Origin: a virus
Virus record (IMG/VR): IMGVR_UViG_3300002518_000028
Span: 12,478-34,258 of that record
DNA: 21,781 nucleotides
Reading direction: 5' to 3' (one strand)
The translations under genes and the position numbers were made by a program. Below the pieces are notes generated by a model. It had not been told where the DNA came from. It made no database searches and saw nothing but the letters and a program-made list of their open reading frames with translations. Positions 1 to 8,974 of the stretch are shown piece by piece. Every line of letters begins with the position of its first letter. Position 1 is the stretch's first letter.

Positions 1-573
1 GCTAAAAAATATGGGCCTTTAGCCTTTAGGCGACAGGACAGAATAGTATCCCTAGAAGATTATACCGCTTTTGGCAGCCGTTTCGTTTCCCCTGCTGGTT
101 CCACGGGCAAGGCTGTGGCAGTAGCTAGAAAAGCATACTCATCAGCTAATATAATTGATTTATACATCCTGGAGAAGGCTACTAATATGCAGCTACAAAA
201 AGCATCTATATCTTATAAAGATGCTTTGTTAACGGCTATAGCAGATAAAAAATTAATAACTGATGATGTTGTTATAGCTGATGGTCTTATAAGAACTCTA
301 GATCTTGTAGTTACTATAAATATAGAGAAGAGATTTCAGGGAGTGGAGAGTACTGTAGTAACTAAAGTTTCTCAAGAAATTAAAAATTATTTCTTGTCAG
401 ATAGTATGGATTTTGGCAATGGCGTATCTTTCGCAGATTTAAATAGATCTATTTTTGGTATTGATGAAGTTAGATTTTCTACTATAGATAATTTTACTGA
501 GGAGTATGTTGCGGTAGACTTTAATGAAGTTATCCAATTAAATAATTTAGTAATTAATGTTAATTATATATAA
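1..573 (+). CDS. Baseplate J-like / T4 gp6-like wedge protein, 3' end (partial)
   Basis: The reading frame is open from the first base, so this is the C-terminal 190 residues of a gene that begins upstream; an internal ATG at 115 is not the start. The visible part fits the C-terminal half of baseplate J-like proteins (P2 gpJ, T4 gp6), which form the wedge ring around the tail hub. It has the typical segment near residues 14-25 (RIVSLEDYTAF), then an AxAVAVARK strand, an NIIDLYIL strand, a KDALLTAIADKKLITDDVV helix and turn, a hydrophobic LDLVVTINIE strand, and a closing region with the FADLNRSIFGIDEV pattern. This order matches what I know of the family. The TAA stop overlaps the ATG of the next gene by one base, and that gene carries a gpI-like domain, as expected for a J-I wedge pair. 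Family assignment is by recognition, not by a search. Confidence 0.8.
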   Translation, partial: AKKYGPLAFRRQDRIVSLEDYTAFGSRFVSPAGSTGKAVAVARKAYSSANIIDLYILEKATNMQLQKASISYKDALLTAIADKKLITDDVVIADGLIRTLDLVVTINIEKRFQGVESTVVTKVSQEIKNYFLSDSMDFGNGVSFADLNRSIFGIDEVRFSTIDNFTEEYVAVDFNEVIQLNNLVINVNYI

Positions 574-3500
574 TGGCTAGAAATAAGAAATACAAAAGAG
601 AATATTTAGATTCTATAAAAACCGCAATACCAGAGTTTTATTTTGCGGAGGATTATTCTTTAAGTGGTTATCAGCGCAAAGCTACAGACGCTGTTGTAAA
701 TAGCCATATTAACTTTTGTATAAACCAACCAACTATATTTAATATATCGGCAACTACTAATTACTCTGATATAGATCAAGTATCAGGAATTGGACGGTGG
801 TTTATACCCACTAATAATTTAACTAATATAACCTCTCGGTCATTTGAGTTGGATATTATGCATCCCTTAGGTCATTGTGTTGGGGAGTATACGGGTAGAA
901 CATGTACTTTTACTAATCAAGATAACTCTAACACAGATTTCTCTATAGAACAGAAAAATACATTTAGATCTTTTTTGGAATCTACTTTATTACCTAAAAT
1001 AACTTTAAACTCTCCTACTCTTGCTACCACTACTTCAGCGGTATTTAACTCTAGCGTATCTGGGACACATGAATATCTTATTAATACATTAGGTTGGGCA
1101 TATTTTTTAAATACTTCGGGGTTTACTTCCACTTCGTACTCCCCTTCTTCGTATGTAGCTAGTTCTATAAGTGATTTATATTTTGATGATACCTTATTTG
1201 ATACTAAGATAGGAGTAAAAGGATTAACTGAGTATGTTTGGAGAGATTGGACTTCTTTATCTGCTACATACCCATCTCTGCTACCTGCTAATTATGTATC
1301 TGGGGGAACGGAATATACTAGTGGTACACAAAATTTAGAAGCCCTACAAACTCTAACTGATGTTATCTATTCTGACCAACACTCTAATAAAGAAGATAGT
1401 TATATTAAGGATGCAATAACAGATTACTTATCAACTGGAGACTTATTAACAGGTCAGGAACTTGCTGCGCCCTTCTCTAGGTTTATGCAGGGTGCATCTT
1501 ATTCTTTTTTTGATACAAATGATGATGTAAGTAAATTATCTAATATCTATAATATAGAGAAATGCCCAGATAATTTATTACCTTATCTAGCTGATTTGAT
1601 TGGCTGGAGATTGTACGGTTCTAGCCCTACTTCTTGGAGAAGACAGATACGAGGAGCTACTTCCTTATATAAACAAAAAGGAACTAAAAAAGGTTTACAT
1701 AATGCACTAACCACAGTTCTTCCTACTGTAGGAATCCAAGCATCTTCTATATCAGAATTTTATGAATCTTATTTACCTAATCTACTTTATTATTTAATAA
1801 AAACAGATACTACGCTCTTTGATAGTTTCGACTCTTTTACATATACAAAAGCACAAGAGTATATTCCAGGGGACTATGACCCAGAGGATATGGACAATAA
1901 TATAAGAAAAGTTGTAGACTGGATGCTACTAAAAGCTCTTTCCTTATTCCCAGAGCTATTCTATATTAAAAACTTTAAGTTTGATATAAACAATCCTAAG
2001 TTCCAATTCTTTTATAGAGATCGTTCCTTCCCCATACCTCCTTGGGAAGAGGAAAAGTTTTATTACAATTGTGATGTAACTAACGAGCTTCTTATATTTT
2101 TTAAGAAAGAATTAATATGTTTGGGGGTTACAGAAAGTAATGCTGAGTCTTTTAGGTCTCATGTAGCAGATAATACTGTACAAGGAGTTCTAGATACAAA
2201 ATTTTATAATAACGGATTCTTTTTTCTTACAGATTCTATAAAGCAACCTCCTAATAGAGATTCTATAATAGATAACTTTGAAGTGGATAAGTATGATTAC
2301 TTCCCTTTATGGAATGGTAAATCCTCTCATTTTGATGTAGATGTATCTAGTGGATCTTTTGATGCAACATTCTTTGAAGGACCAGGATTTGTAAAACAAG
2401 ATTTCTTCCAAGCTTTAGCCATAGTAGACTCTTTTACACCCTCGAAAGCTATACCAAGAACTAGAGTTAACTTAGATAATACAGATACTTTAAGTTCTTT
2501 AGGGAATACATGTCCATCCATAAGGCATTGGACCCAAGACATGCCAGTATCAGGAGTTCAGGCTGGTTTTAATTCTTCTGGTATAGATTTTAGAGGAATT
2601 CCTGGTGTCTTTGGGGAGGACTACCCCAGTCCTCCTAATTCTAGCAGAGCTAGAAATAATCATGCTGATTTACCAGTATTTGGAAGGTCCTTAGTAAATA
2701 TACCTCTCTCTAAAGCTAACCTAATGGGTTCGTTAATTGGTAAAAATCCTTTGGAGTTGGTGGATAGGACTTCTATGCGTAGGAGAGATTTTTCTAATAC
2801 GATGCAGAAAGGTGGGTTGTATACTAGAACGGGCTTTAATATGCCTAGTTACTTTAATACTAGTAGCCAGGGCTCTGATGTGGAATATCAACCTCTAGGA
2901 TTATTAAATACTATATTTAAGTATCATAAAGTTATTGATCCTGCAAATTTATACGCTGTATCCTCTTACCCATATAACTTAGATGTGTGGCAGCAGTGTT
3001 GGGATTTAAATTCTAGTAGAGATATGAGTGGAATTTCAGCATCGTCTACCTTCGATATTATGGGTACTGAATCCTTGGTGTCAAATTCTTGTAATCCTTA
3101 TGTTGCAAGAGAAAGAACTCCTGAGTTTTTTAATTACTTGTATAAGATAATAGAAAATAAGTTTAAGTACCAAGCTGATTATCTAGCTGCAAAAAATAAT
3201 TTTTTAGTTGATACCTCTTCTTCCTTTTTGGATATCCCCACATCAATAAAAAATAAATTATTAAATGATTATGCATTAACTGATGAGAATATGGCTGCTG
3301 TAGTTTTAGGCCAAAGAAGATTTAGTAGAGACTCTTTAGCAGGTATTCATAAAACATATAAAGATTATATAAATTATTATAATGGACATGCAGTAGGTAA
3401 TAGGTTATTAGAAACTCAAAAAGATGGTGGAGTAAATATTATTTCCCATACTTTCGGTCCATTATTATATAATGCTAATTTTACAGTTGAGGGGTCTGGT

Positions 3501-6500
3501 GTCACTACTGATGTTAGCTCTCAGATAATTAGTAGAGCTATATTAGAGGAGGCACAATTTTCCATTAAAGATCTAACAGGGCTTAATAATATTACTGCCA
3601 GTGACTCCAGTGATTTATATGTTGATAGTCCTGAGTACAGAAATCCTTTTATCCTGTCTGGAGTTGAGTTTACGGATGCAAGTTCTGGGGATTCTAAATT
3701 TTCAATATTTAATTTAGATCCAAGTACAGCGGTTACGGGTGAAGTAAACTATTTAGTAAAAAATCCTATAGTAGTTTGTAAACCTTCTGGGGGGCTATCT
3801 AGATTAAGATATGATCTTGCTAGTTATGGCCCAATCAATAGAACTGGATTGAAAAACTTCTTGGTTCCTGAGCATGATTTTAAGTTTGATTTAAAAGCTA
3901 CTATAGGATCTGATGATAGCAATCTATTAGGACTCGGTTCCTATGGGGTGTGGATTCATACTGGAATAGAGTACGACAGGCAAGGTAAAGAAGTATTTTG
4001 GACTTATATGCCTAATGGAAAGTGGGAAATTATGAGTCCTTCTGTGTTGCAAGGTAACAAAGGTTCTCAATATGTAAAGTCTAATTTATCGCATACTCTA
4101 GAATATACAGATGAATATTCAGTTAGCGAAGACTCAGCTACATGTTTAATTACTGAATCTAAAAAAGATGTATTATTTAATCTTACAGCCAGTGATTTCC
4201 ATAGTAGAACTGTTAACTTTAATACAAAAAACTCTATTATTAATGTACCTCTTTCATACTATGAAAATTTTGAACAGGTGCATAGAACAAATCAAAAGTA
4301 TATTGTAGAAGTATTTATGTACGATACTTATGATAAAACTAAGTTCGGTATTATTGATTCTATTTCGGTACAAGATAGTACTCAATATAACAGGGCACAT
4401 CACAGGCATACATTTACTTATAATGATTATGAACAAGCTAAGGATACAATGTATGATAATTTTGTATTTCTTGACATGGAAGGAGGTATAGTACCTTCAG
4501 GAACTATGTTACTATTGGATAGTGAAGGTGTTATTACTACTAGTGATGGCAGTAAAGTTACTTTTAAAGAGTCTAATTCCTATGGTGATGCCAACTCTAC
4601 AGTAACACTTTATTCTAAAATTAGTATGCCATACTTGGATACTTGGACAGTAGATTCTAATGGTCAATCTAATAAGTTTGTTGGGTTGCCTTATGCAGGT
4701 CCTTTTACGATTGGTGATGATTCCAATATAATTCACCCTACTGGAGTATCAATTACTGGACTAGTTAAAGGATCTAATATTAGTAGGGAGAAAACTTTAT
4801 ATATTCCTTATTCGGCTGAAGAAGTTTTGGCTATACTTAGGGAATTTAATAGTCTACAACAAAATTTAGGGGCAAGAAATAAAACTATTAGCTCTCCTTT
4901 ATATGGAGCTAAGGGTGGTAGTAGAGTTCTTTATGACATAGCTCCCATGTGGACACAGTATGGGGGACATGATACTTTTGTACAGAATTATAACCAATAC
5001 ACTGATATAGCAATAGATCATGGGCAATCTTTAGGACTAAGAAGAGTATTTTTTAGAAATAGCGATCCTGTAAACTTTGATGGATTTGATTGGGGTAAGC
5101 CTGATAAACCTACTGCTGGATTGCCAAAGTATAGACAACTAACGGTATACCCAGACTTTGAGAAAGCTGCGCTTTCTGGTATCGGACATGTTTACTATGA
5201 TGTAAATATAGATTTAGACGGTCCAGCACAGGCTGGGACTGAAATAGCTTATACCATAAAGGGTACTGGAACTACTAATACTTATTTACACCAGACTCCT
5301 TGGGCTATAGAGACTGGTTACGAATCGCCTTTAGTTCTAGCGGCAGGGGATACAAGTGCCCTTATTAAAGTAAAATTAGATGCTTCTGCTGGAATATCCA
5401 CATGGAATGAATATGGTCTTTACTTTCAGCTTAATAGAAAATTTACTAAAATGGCGCAACCAGACCTCACTAAGGACGATTTTAGATTATATGTAAAAAC
5501 AAAAGAGGTTTCCGCTATGAATGTGGCTGGGGGCTCTGATATAGATTTTTCTGGTTGTACTATACCCCCAGTATTATGGTTTAACACTTCTTCTTATTCT
5601 GTAGCATCCCCAGGAACCCCCCTAGGTTCCACTGTAGTTCCTATAGAGGGTAACATAGGGGGAGCTTCTGGCGTGGCTGAGATAGATGGTAAGCAGCAAT
5701 TGCTGCCAACATTAAATGAAGCTTGTAGATGGTATTGGGCTGTAGGGGAAGGAACTACTTTAACAGAGGGCCTTGATTGGCTTATGTGTAATGAGTTAGG
5801 TGTTGAAGTTCAGCAGGGTGATTATCTGTTAACTTCTGGTGCCCCTAGAATATATGTTAAGGTGAAAGGGGTTAATACTGGAAATATCTATGTATCTGGG
5901 CATTATGAGAGGGTGGACTTAAGTAGCCAAGGGTTAAATACTAGTACTTTCTCTTTCATTAGTAGGGTACACGGACAGCAGTGGTATGCTACTTCCTCCT
6001 GGGAGAGTAATAGGGATACATATGACGATCCGATCTGGCCTGGGAAGTCTGTAAGTGGTGGTGGTGGTTCTTGGGTTAGTAATTCTAATTTACTTCCTGG
6101 TAGCAGCCGAGCAGCTAGTGGAATAATGAGAGGGATGAAATTTGCTTGGGATCCTGAATACAAAGATGAGGGGGGCGCACCACTCCCAATACATTACTTT
6201 ACTAGTTCCTATATGGATCCTGTAATAAATTGGCAGAATAAATATTCGGTCCCTTATATTAGAACTGATTTAGAGGGGCAACTTTGTGCAGATTCCCGTG
6301 ATGAAGCTTTTTTCAATAAAAGATGGGCATTATTTTATATAACACATAGGGATCCTTCAATAGGTGTAGATTTACCAGAGTCTAGATATGGCTCTTATAC
6401 TAAAGCTGACAATCCACCTTTTGGGGCTAATTCCATGGGTCCTGCTAGATTCGCAAGGTATTCTATTAGAGATAAGAGTGCTAATTTGCAGGTATCTGCT

Positions 6501-7037
6501 GGTTGTAGTCTAGACCCCCAAAGATGTACTACTCATACATCTGGTGATAGTCAGGCTGCTGTTAACTTTAAGAGAGATTCAGTTACTTCTGGGTGGGAAT
6601 TTGATGGTACTGAGTCATCTGCTTCTGGACTAGACCCTGAAGTTTCAGGTGGGGTAGTGTCTGGTACTGGGCATGATGGCAGACCAGAGTTTACTTTATG
6701 GGTACTTAGAGATGATGGAAATTCACAGGAAAGGATGGACTTTGCAGGATGCAATGTAATGGTTCGCCCCATAAAGCAAGACCCCGCGCTAGGGGGCTTA
6801 AGATCTGGTAGTTGGTCAATAATGAGTAGTATTAGTTGTGCATATAATCCATTTTATCAAACCTATGATAGTTCTGCTGAAGGGACTCCAATATATGAAT
6901 TACTAAGGTCTGATGGAAGTTCATTACCTAGGTTTTTTCCTGTCTATGGAGACCAATGGGAACCACGGGGAGGTTTAGTTGTGCCTATAGGTGGACATGC
7001 TGAATATTCTCACCAATTTAAAATAGAGGTGACATAA
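573..7037 (+). CDS. Giant baseplate wedge protein with P2 gpI / T4 gp7-like domain
   Basis: This encodes 2154 residues. Residues about 307-400 look like the phage tail protein I domain: a CPDNLLPYLADLIGW helix, then SWRRQIRGATSLYKQKGTKKG, the usual arginine-rich helix ending in a K-x-GT turn. Around residues 621-632 is a VDSFTPSKAIPR segment, near 731-757 an RRRDF...YTRTGFNMP segment, and near 809-827 a CWDLNSSRDMSG segment, all of a kind found in large tail wedge proteins. Residues about 1520-1640 read as an immunoglobulin- or Calx-beta-like sandwich (weak call). A glycine linker, SVSGGGGSW, lies near 1827-1835 and sets off the last 320 residues. P2 gpI is under 200 residues and T4 gp7 about 1030, so this protein is much enlarged. 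It should sit in the baseplate wedge next to the upstream J-like protein, with the C-terminal modules facing outward. No Shine-Dalgarno is visible; the start overlaps the preceding stop (TAATG), suggesting coupled translation. Confidence 0.8.
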   Translation: MARNKKYKREYLDSIKTAIPEFYFAEDYSLSGYQRKATDAVVNSHINFCINQPTIFNISATTNYSDIDQVSGIGRWFIPTNNLTNITSRSFELDIMHPLGHCVGEYTGRTCTFTNQDNSNTDFSIEQKNTFRSFLESTLLPKITLNSPTLATTTSAVFNSSVSGTHEYLINTLGWAYFLNTSGFTSTSYSPSSYVASSISDLYFDDTLFDTKIGVKGLTEYVWRDWTSLSATYPSLLPANYVSGGTEYTSGTQNLEALQTLTDVIYSDQHSNKEDSYIKDAITDYLSTGDLLTGQELAAPFSRFMQGASYSFFDTNDDVSKLSNIYNIEKCPDNLLPYLADLIGWRLYGSSPTSWRRQIRGATSLYKQKGTKKGLHNALTTVLPTVGIQASSISEFYESYLPNLLYYLIKTDTTLFDSFDSFTYTKAQEYIPGDYDPEDMDNNIRKVVDWMLLKALSLFPELFYIKNFKFDINNPKFQFFYRDRSFPIPPWEEEKFYYNCDVTNELLIFFKKELICLGVTESNAESFRSHVADNTVQGVLDTKFYNNGFFFLTDSIKQPPNRDSIIDNFEVDKYDYFPLWNGKSSHFDVDVSSGSFDATFFEGPGFVKQDFFQALAIVDSFTPSKAIPRTRVNLDNTDTLSSLGNTCPSIRHWTQDMPVSGVQAGFNSSGIDFRGIPGVFGEDYPSPPNSSRARNNHADLPVFGRSLVNIPLSKANLMGSLIGKNPLELVDRTSMRRRDFSNTMQKGGLYTRTGFNMPSYFNTSSQGSDVEYQPLGLLNTIFKYHKVIDPANLYAVSSYPYNLDVWQQCWDLNSSRDMSGISASSTFDIMGTESLVSNSCNPYVARERTPEFFNYLYKIIENKFKYQADYLAAKNNFLVDTSSSFLDIPTSIKNKLLNDYALTDENMAAVVLGQRRFSRDSLAGIHKTYKDYINYYNGHAVGNRLLETQKDGGVNIISHTFGPLLYNANFTVEGSGVTTDVSSQIISRAILEEAQFSIKDLTGLNNITASDSSDLYVDSPEYRNPFILSGVEFTDASSGDSKFSIFNLDPSTAVTGEVNYLVKNPIVVCKPSGGLSRLRYDLASYGPINRTGLKNFLVPEHDFKFDLKATIGSDDSNLLGLGSYGVWIHTGIEYDRQGKEVFWTYMPNGKWEIMSPSVLQGNKGSQYVKSNLSHTLEYTDEYSVSEDSATCLITESKKDVLFNLTASDFHSRTVNFNTKNSIINVPLSYYENFEQVHRTNQKYIVEVFMYDTYDKTKFGIIDSISVQDSTQYNRAHHRHTFTYNDYEQAKDTMYDNFVFLDMEGGIVPSGTMLLLDSEGVITTSDGSKVTFKESNSYGDANSTVTLYSKISMPYLDTWTVDSNGQSNKFVGLPYAGPFTIGDDSNIIHPTGVSITGLVKGSNISREKTLYIPYSAEEVLAILREFNSLQQNLGARNKTISSPLYGAKGGSRVLYDIAPMWTQYGGHDTFVQNYNQYTDIAIDHGQSLGLRRVFFRNSDPVNFDGFDWGKPDKPTAGLPKYRQLTVYPDFEKAALSGIGHVYYDVNIDLDGPAQAGTEIAYTIKGTGTTNTYLHQTPWAIETGYESPLVLAAGDTSALIKVKLDASAGISTWNEYGLYFQLNRKFTKMAQPDLTKDDFRLYVKTKEVSAMNVAGGSDIDFSGCTIPPVLWFNTSSYSVASPGTPLGSTVVPIEGNIGGASGVAEIDGKQQLLPTLNEACRWYWAVGEGTTLTEGLDWLMCNELGVEVQQGDYLLTSGAPRIYVKVKGVNTGNIYVSGHYERVDLSSQGLNTSTFSFISRVHGQQWYATSSWESNRDTYDDPIWPGKSVSGGGGSWVSNSNLLPGSSRAASGIMRGMKFAWDPEYKDEGGAPLPIHYFTSSYMDPVINWQNKYSVPYIRTDLEGQLCADSRDEAFFNKRWALFYITHRDPSIGVDLPESRYGSYTKADNPPFGANSMGPARFARYSIRDKSANLQVSAGCSLDPQRCTTHTSGDSQAAVNFKRDSVTSGWEFDGTESSASGLDPEVSGGVVSGTGHDGRPEFTLWVLRDDGNSQERMDFAGCNVMVRPIKQDPALGGLRSGSWSIMSSISCAYNPFYQTYDSSAEGTPIYELLRSDGSSLPRFFPVYGDQWEPRGGLVVPIGGHAEYSHQFKIEVT
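1491..1773 (+). other. gpI-like wedge domain within the giant protein
   Basis: This encodes residues about 307-400 of the 2154-residue protein. It has the pattern of tail protein I: an acidic lead-in, a C-P-D-N-L-L-P-Y-L-A helix, a tryptophan-arginine-arginine helix and a K-x-x-G-T-K-K-G turn before another helix. In P2 this fold is nearly the whole gpI protein and in T4 it forms part of gp7, where it pairs with the J-like protein. The N-terminal 300 residues before it are unassigned. Confidence 0.65.
7026..7032 (+). promoter_or_regulatory. Ribosome binding site for the 7037 gene
   Basis: GAGGTGA lies four bases upstream of the ATG at 7037, inside the end of the preceding gene. It is one of only three clear Shine-Dalgarno matches in the window, and it fixes the start where TAA and ATG share a base. 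Confidence 0.6.
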
Positions 7038-8974
7038 TGAAAGGCATAGTTGAGATATATGGAATAACACCAGACGGAGATAAAGATCTAGTTTTTAAAA
7101 AGCCTAATTTAGCTGTTGTGGGGTTTGCTGAGAATCTTGTGGATGTGTTATCTACCCCCTCTTCTATCAAATATCCTTTAGAGAGTAATACTAATATCTT
7201 AGATGCTTCTAATTATGAAATACAGGCATTTTCTATGTCTAAGCAAAAGGATAACTTTAGAAAACATCAACATACTTATGAAACTGTTAATCTTCTTCAT
7301 AACTCTACTTTAGCTCCCTCGGATGCGGGGGAGTTCGGGTACTGGAGTGGAGTTAACATTACTTCTTCGTTTGGGTGCGTACAGGGTCCTACTGTAGACT
7401 CTAGTGGTACATTAATTTCTGCTTCTACTTCTGGTGGATACTTTTATCAGTCTGTAGGGTTTGGTGGGGCTGATGCATCGGAGTTTAGTAATCCCTATTT
7501 TAGTGCAACTGACTTTACCTTTTCTGTAGATATAAAACTTAATAAGGATGACCCCCCTGTAGGTGTGACAACTACAAATGATTACTCTGGATATTCAGTT
7601 ATTGAATTGGGGGTCCCAGGAGGAGCAACGGCTAAAACTGGTATTAGATGGGACCTTAGCGGAGTACCACACCTACATAATAATTCTTATACTATATGGA
7701 AAGGGGGGCTAAGGTCTATAGGTAGTGATTGGTATAGAGTTTTCGTTCAGGCTCTTAATAGGCCAAATCTAGCCAATAGACTTACTCCTGTGTCAGCGGT
7801 AATTTACCCTTCTATAGGGGATGACAGCACTATAGATGCCAATCTACCCCCCACCCCTGGAGGGGCAGGGTCGATTTATATTTCTAAACCACAATTAGAG
7901 TTAGGTAGTGTCCCAACAAGTTATATAAACACACAAGATCTGAGTGCATCTAGAGATGATAGATTAGCTTACTCTTTACTAAATGCAACGGAGCCTTATG
8001 GAAGTGGAGAGTCCGAGGAGTATGAGGGGGTTAGTGTAATAAATAAATATGTATATCAAGTAGTCCAGGATTCAGGATACAAATCTTTATCTTCTGTATA
8101 TACCGCTAGTATAAATGATAAAGGGGTATCAGCATACTTACCTGAGACATCTTCAGTAAAACGAGTACATTATTTAGATAGAGAATTAACCCCTGAGGCT
8201 AGAACTCCTGTAGAGGATGCATTGGGTATAGAGTTTATTCAAGGACAAATACCTGCTGCTATTGGATTAGGTTCTAATTTATCTTTAAGTTCCTTTAGGT
8301 CTGATTGGATATATACTGTAGATTCTCCTTTTATAGGAAGACATGTGGCTTACTTGGGGGCATACCCTGATACGAGAGGAATTCCCATAAACTCTTCTTA
8401 CATTTCCTATGTTTCTTCTTATGATATAACAGGCTTAGATAATCCATTATATATTTATCCTGTTTCCGTTGGGGCGGCTGAAGAAGGGATAGATAGATAC
8501 GGATTTTGGACTTTATCAGGTAACGGTATTAACTTATCTTCTGGTCCTACGGAGTTAGTTAGTAGATTTTTTAAATCAACTCAGCCTGGATTTGAGACAG
8601 ATGCAGAAGTGTCCTACATAGTAACAATTGATAATCAACCCCATGATGAAGGTCCTGGCAACCCAAATGAGGACGAGGAATTAAATGCTCAAAGAGATTC
8701 CCCCCTATTAAACATATTTGGTGGAGTAGATACTCTAGGTCTCTGGGGGCTAGATATAAAAGCTATGAGAGACTATAATATAGCTAACAACCCACCGTAT
8801 ACTGAAGCTACTGACTCTGGGAGTATGTTGACAGAACCTATTAGAAAATATAAATTATTTAATAAGATTAATTTATCTGATAATATAGTAAAGTGTGAGG
8901 GTCTTGGGCCTGGAATGGGTATAATAGGATATTATACAGCATTTGAGCTTAGATGGAGGATGTCTTTCCTATGA
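7037..8974 (+). CDS. Scaffold protein with inserted lectin-like module (tail decoration or adaptor)
   Basis: This encodes 645 residues. The first 45 (MKGIVEIYGITPDGDKDLVF, then a valine-rich helix) resemble the N-termini of the next two proteins. Residues about 84-310 look like a concanavalin A / carbohydrate-binding-module-like beta-sandwich of the phage-tail type: it opens with NLLHNSTLAP, has a FTFSVDIKL strand and a DWYRVFVQA strand, and closes with the hallmark QLELGSVPTSYI at 286-297. The C-terminus (TLGLWGLDIKAM at about 568, then YKLFNKI near 608 and a final FELRWRMSFL) corresponds in position to the EVGL...FS.I..W end of the neighbours. The likely role is a baseplate-peripheral protein that binds a glycan or connects fibres, but no enzyme motif is seen. 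It overlaps the preceding gene by one base with a good ribosome binding site. The lectin-like call rests on the QLELG signature only. Confidence 0.6.
   Translation: MKGIVEIYGITPDGDKDLVFKKPNLAVVGFAENLVDVLSTPSSIKYPLESNTNILDASNYEIQAFSMSKQKDNFRKHQHTYETVNLLHNSTLAPSDAGEFGYWSGVNITSSFGCVQGPTVDSSGTLISASTSGGYFYQSVGFGGADASEFSNPYFSATDFTFSVDIKLNKDDPPVGVTTTNDYSGYSVIELGVPGGATAKTGIRWDLSGVPHLHNNSYTIWKGGLRSIGSDWYRVFVQALNRPNLANRLTPVSAVIYPSIGDDSTIDANLPPTPGGAGSIYISKPQLELGSVPTSYINTQDLSASRDDRLAYSLLNATEPYGSGESEEYEGVSVINKYVYQVVQDSGYKSLSSVYTASINDKGVSAYLPETSSVKRVHYLDRELTPEARTPVEDALGIEFIQGQIPAAIGLGSNLSLSSFRSDWIYTVDSPFIGRHVAYLGAYPDTRGIPINSSYISYVSSYDITGLDNPLYIYPVSVGAAEEGIDRYGFWTLSGNGINLSSGPTELVSRFFKSTQPGFETDAEVSYIVTIDNQPHDEGPGNPNEDEELNAQRDSPLLNIFGGVDTLGLWGLDIKAMRDYNIANNPPYTEATDSGSMLTEPIRKYKLFNKINLSDNIVKCEGLGPGMGIIGYYTAFELRWRMSFL
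8955..8959 (+). promoter_or_regulatory. Ribosome binding site deciding the start at 8971
   Basis: GGAGG lies 11 bases before ATG 8971 and is placed inside the longer alternative frame that would start at ATG 8953. Nothing resembling a Shine-Dalgarno precedes 8953. The site therefore favours the shorter protein. Confidence 0.55.

Noticed and set aside
315-322. TATAAATA, identical to the T4 late promoter core
   Set aside because: It lies in the middle of the J-like coding frame far from any start codon; an 8-mer of A/T is expected by chance in sequence this AT-rich.
6052-6075. GGTGGTGGTGG run as a possible recombination or slippage repeat
   Set aside because: It is short, in frame, and simply encodes a glycine linker.
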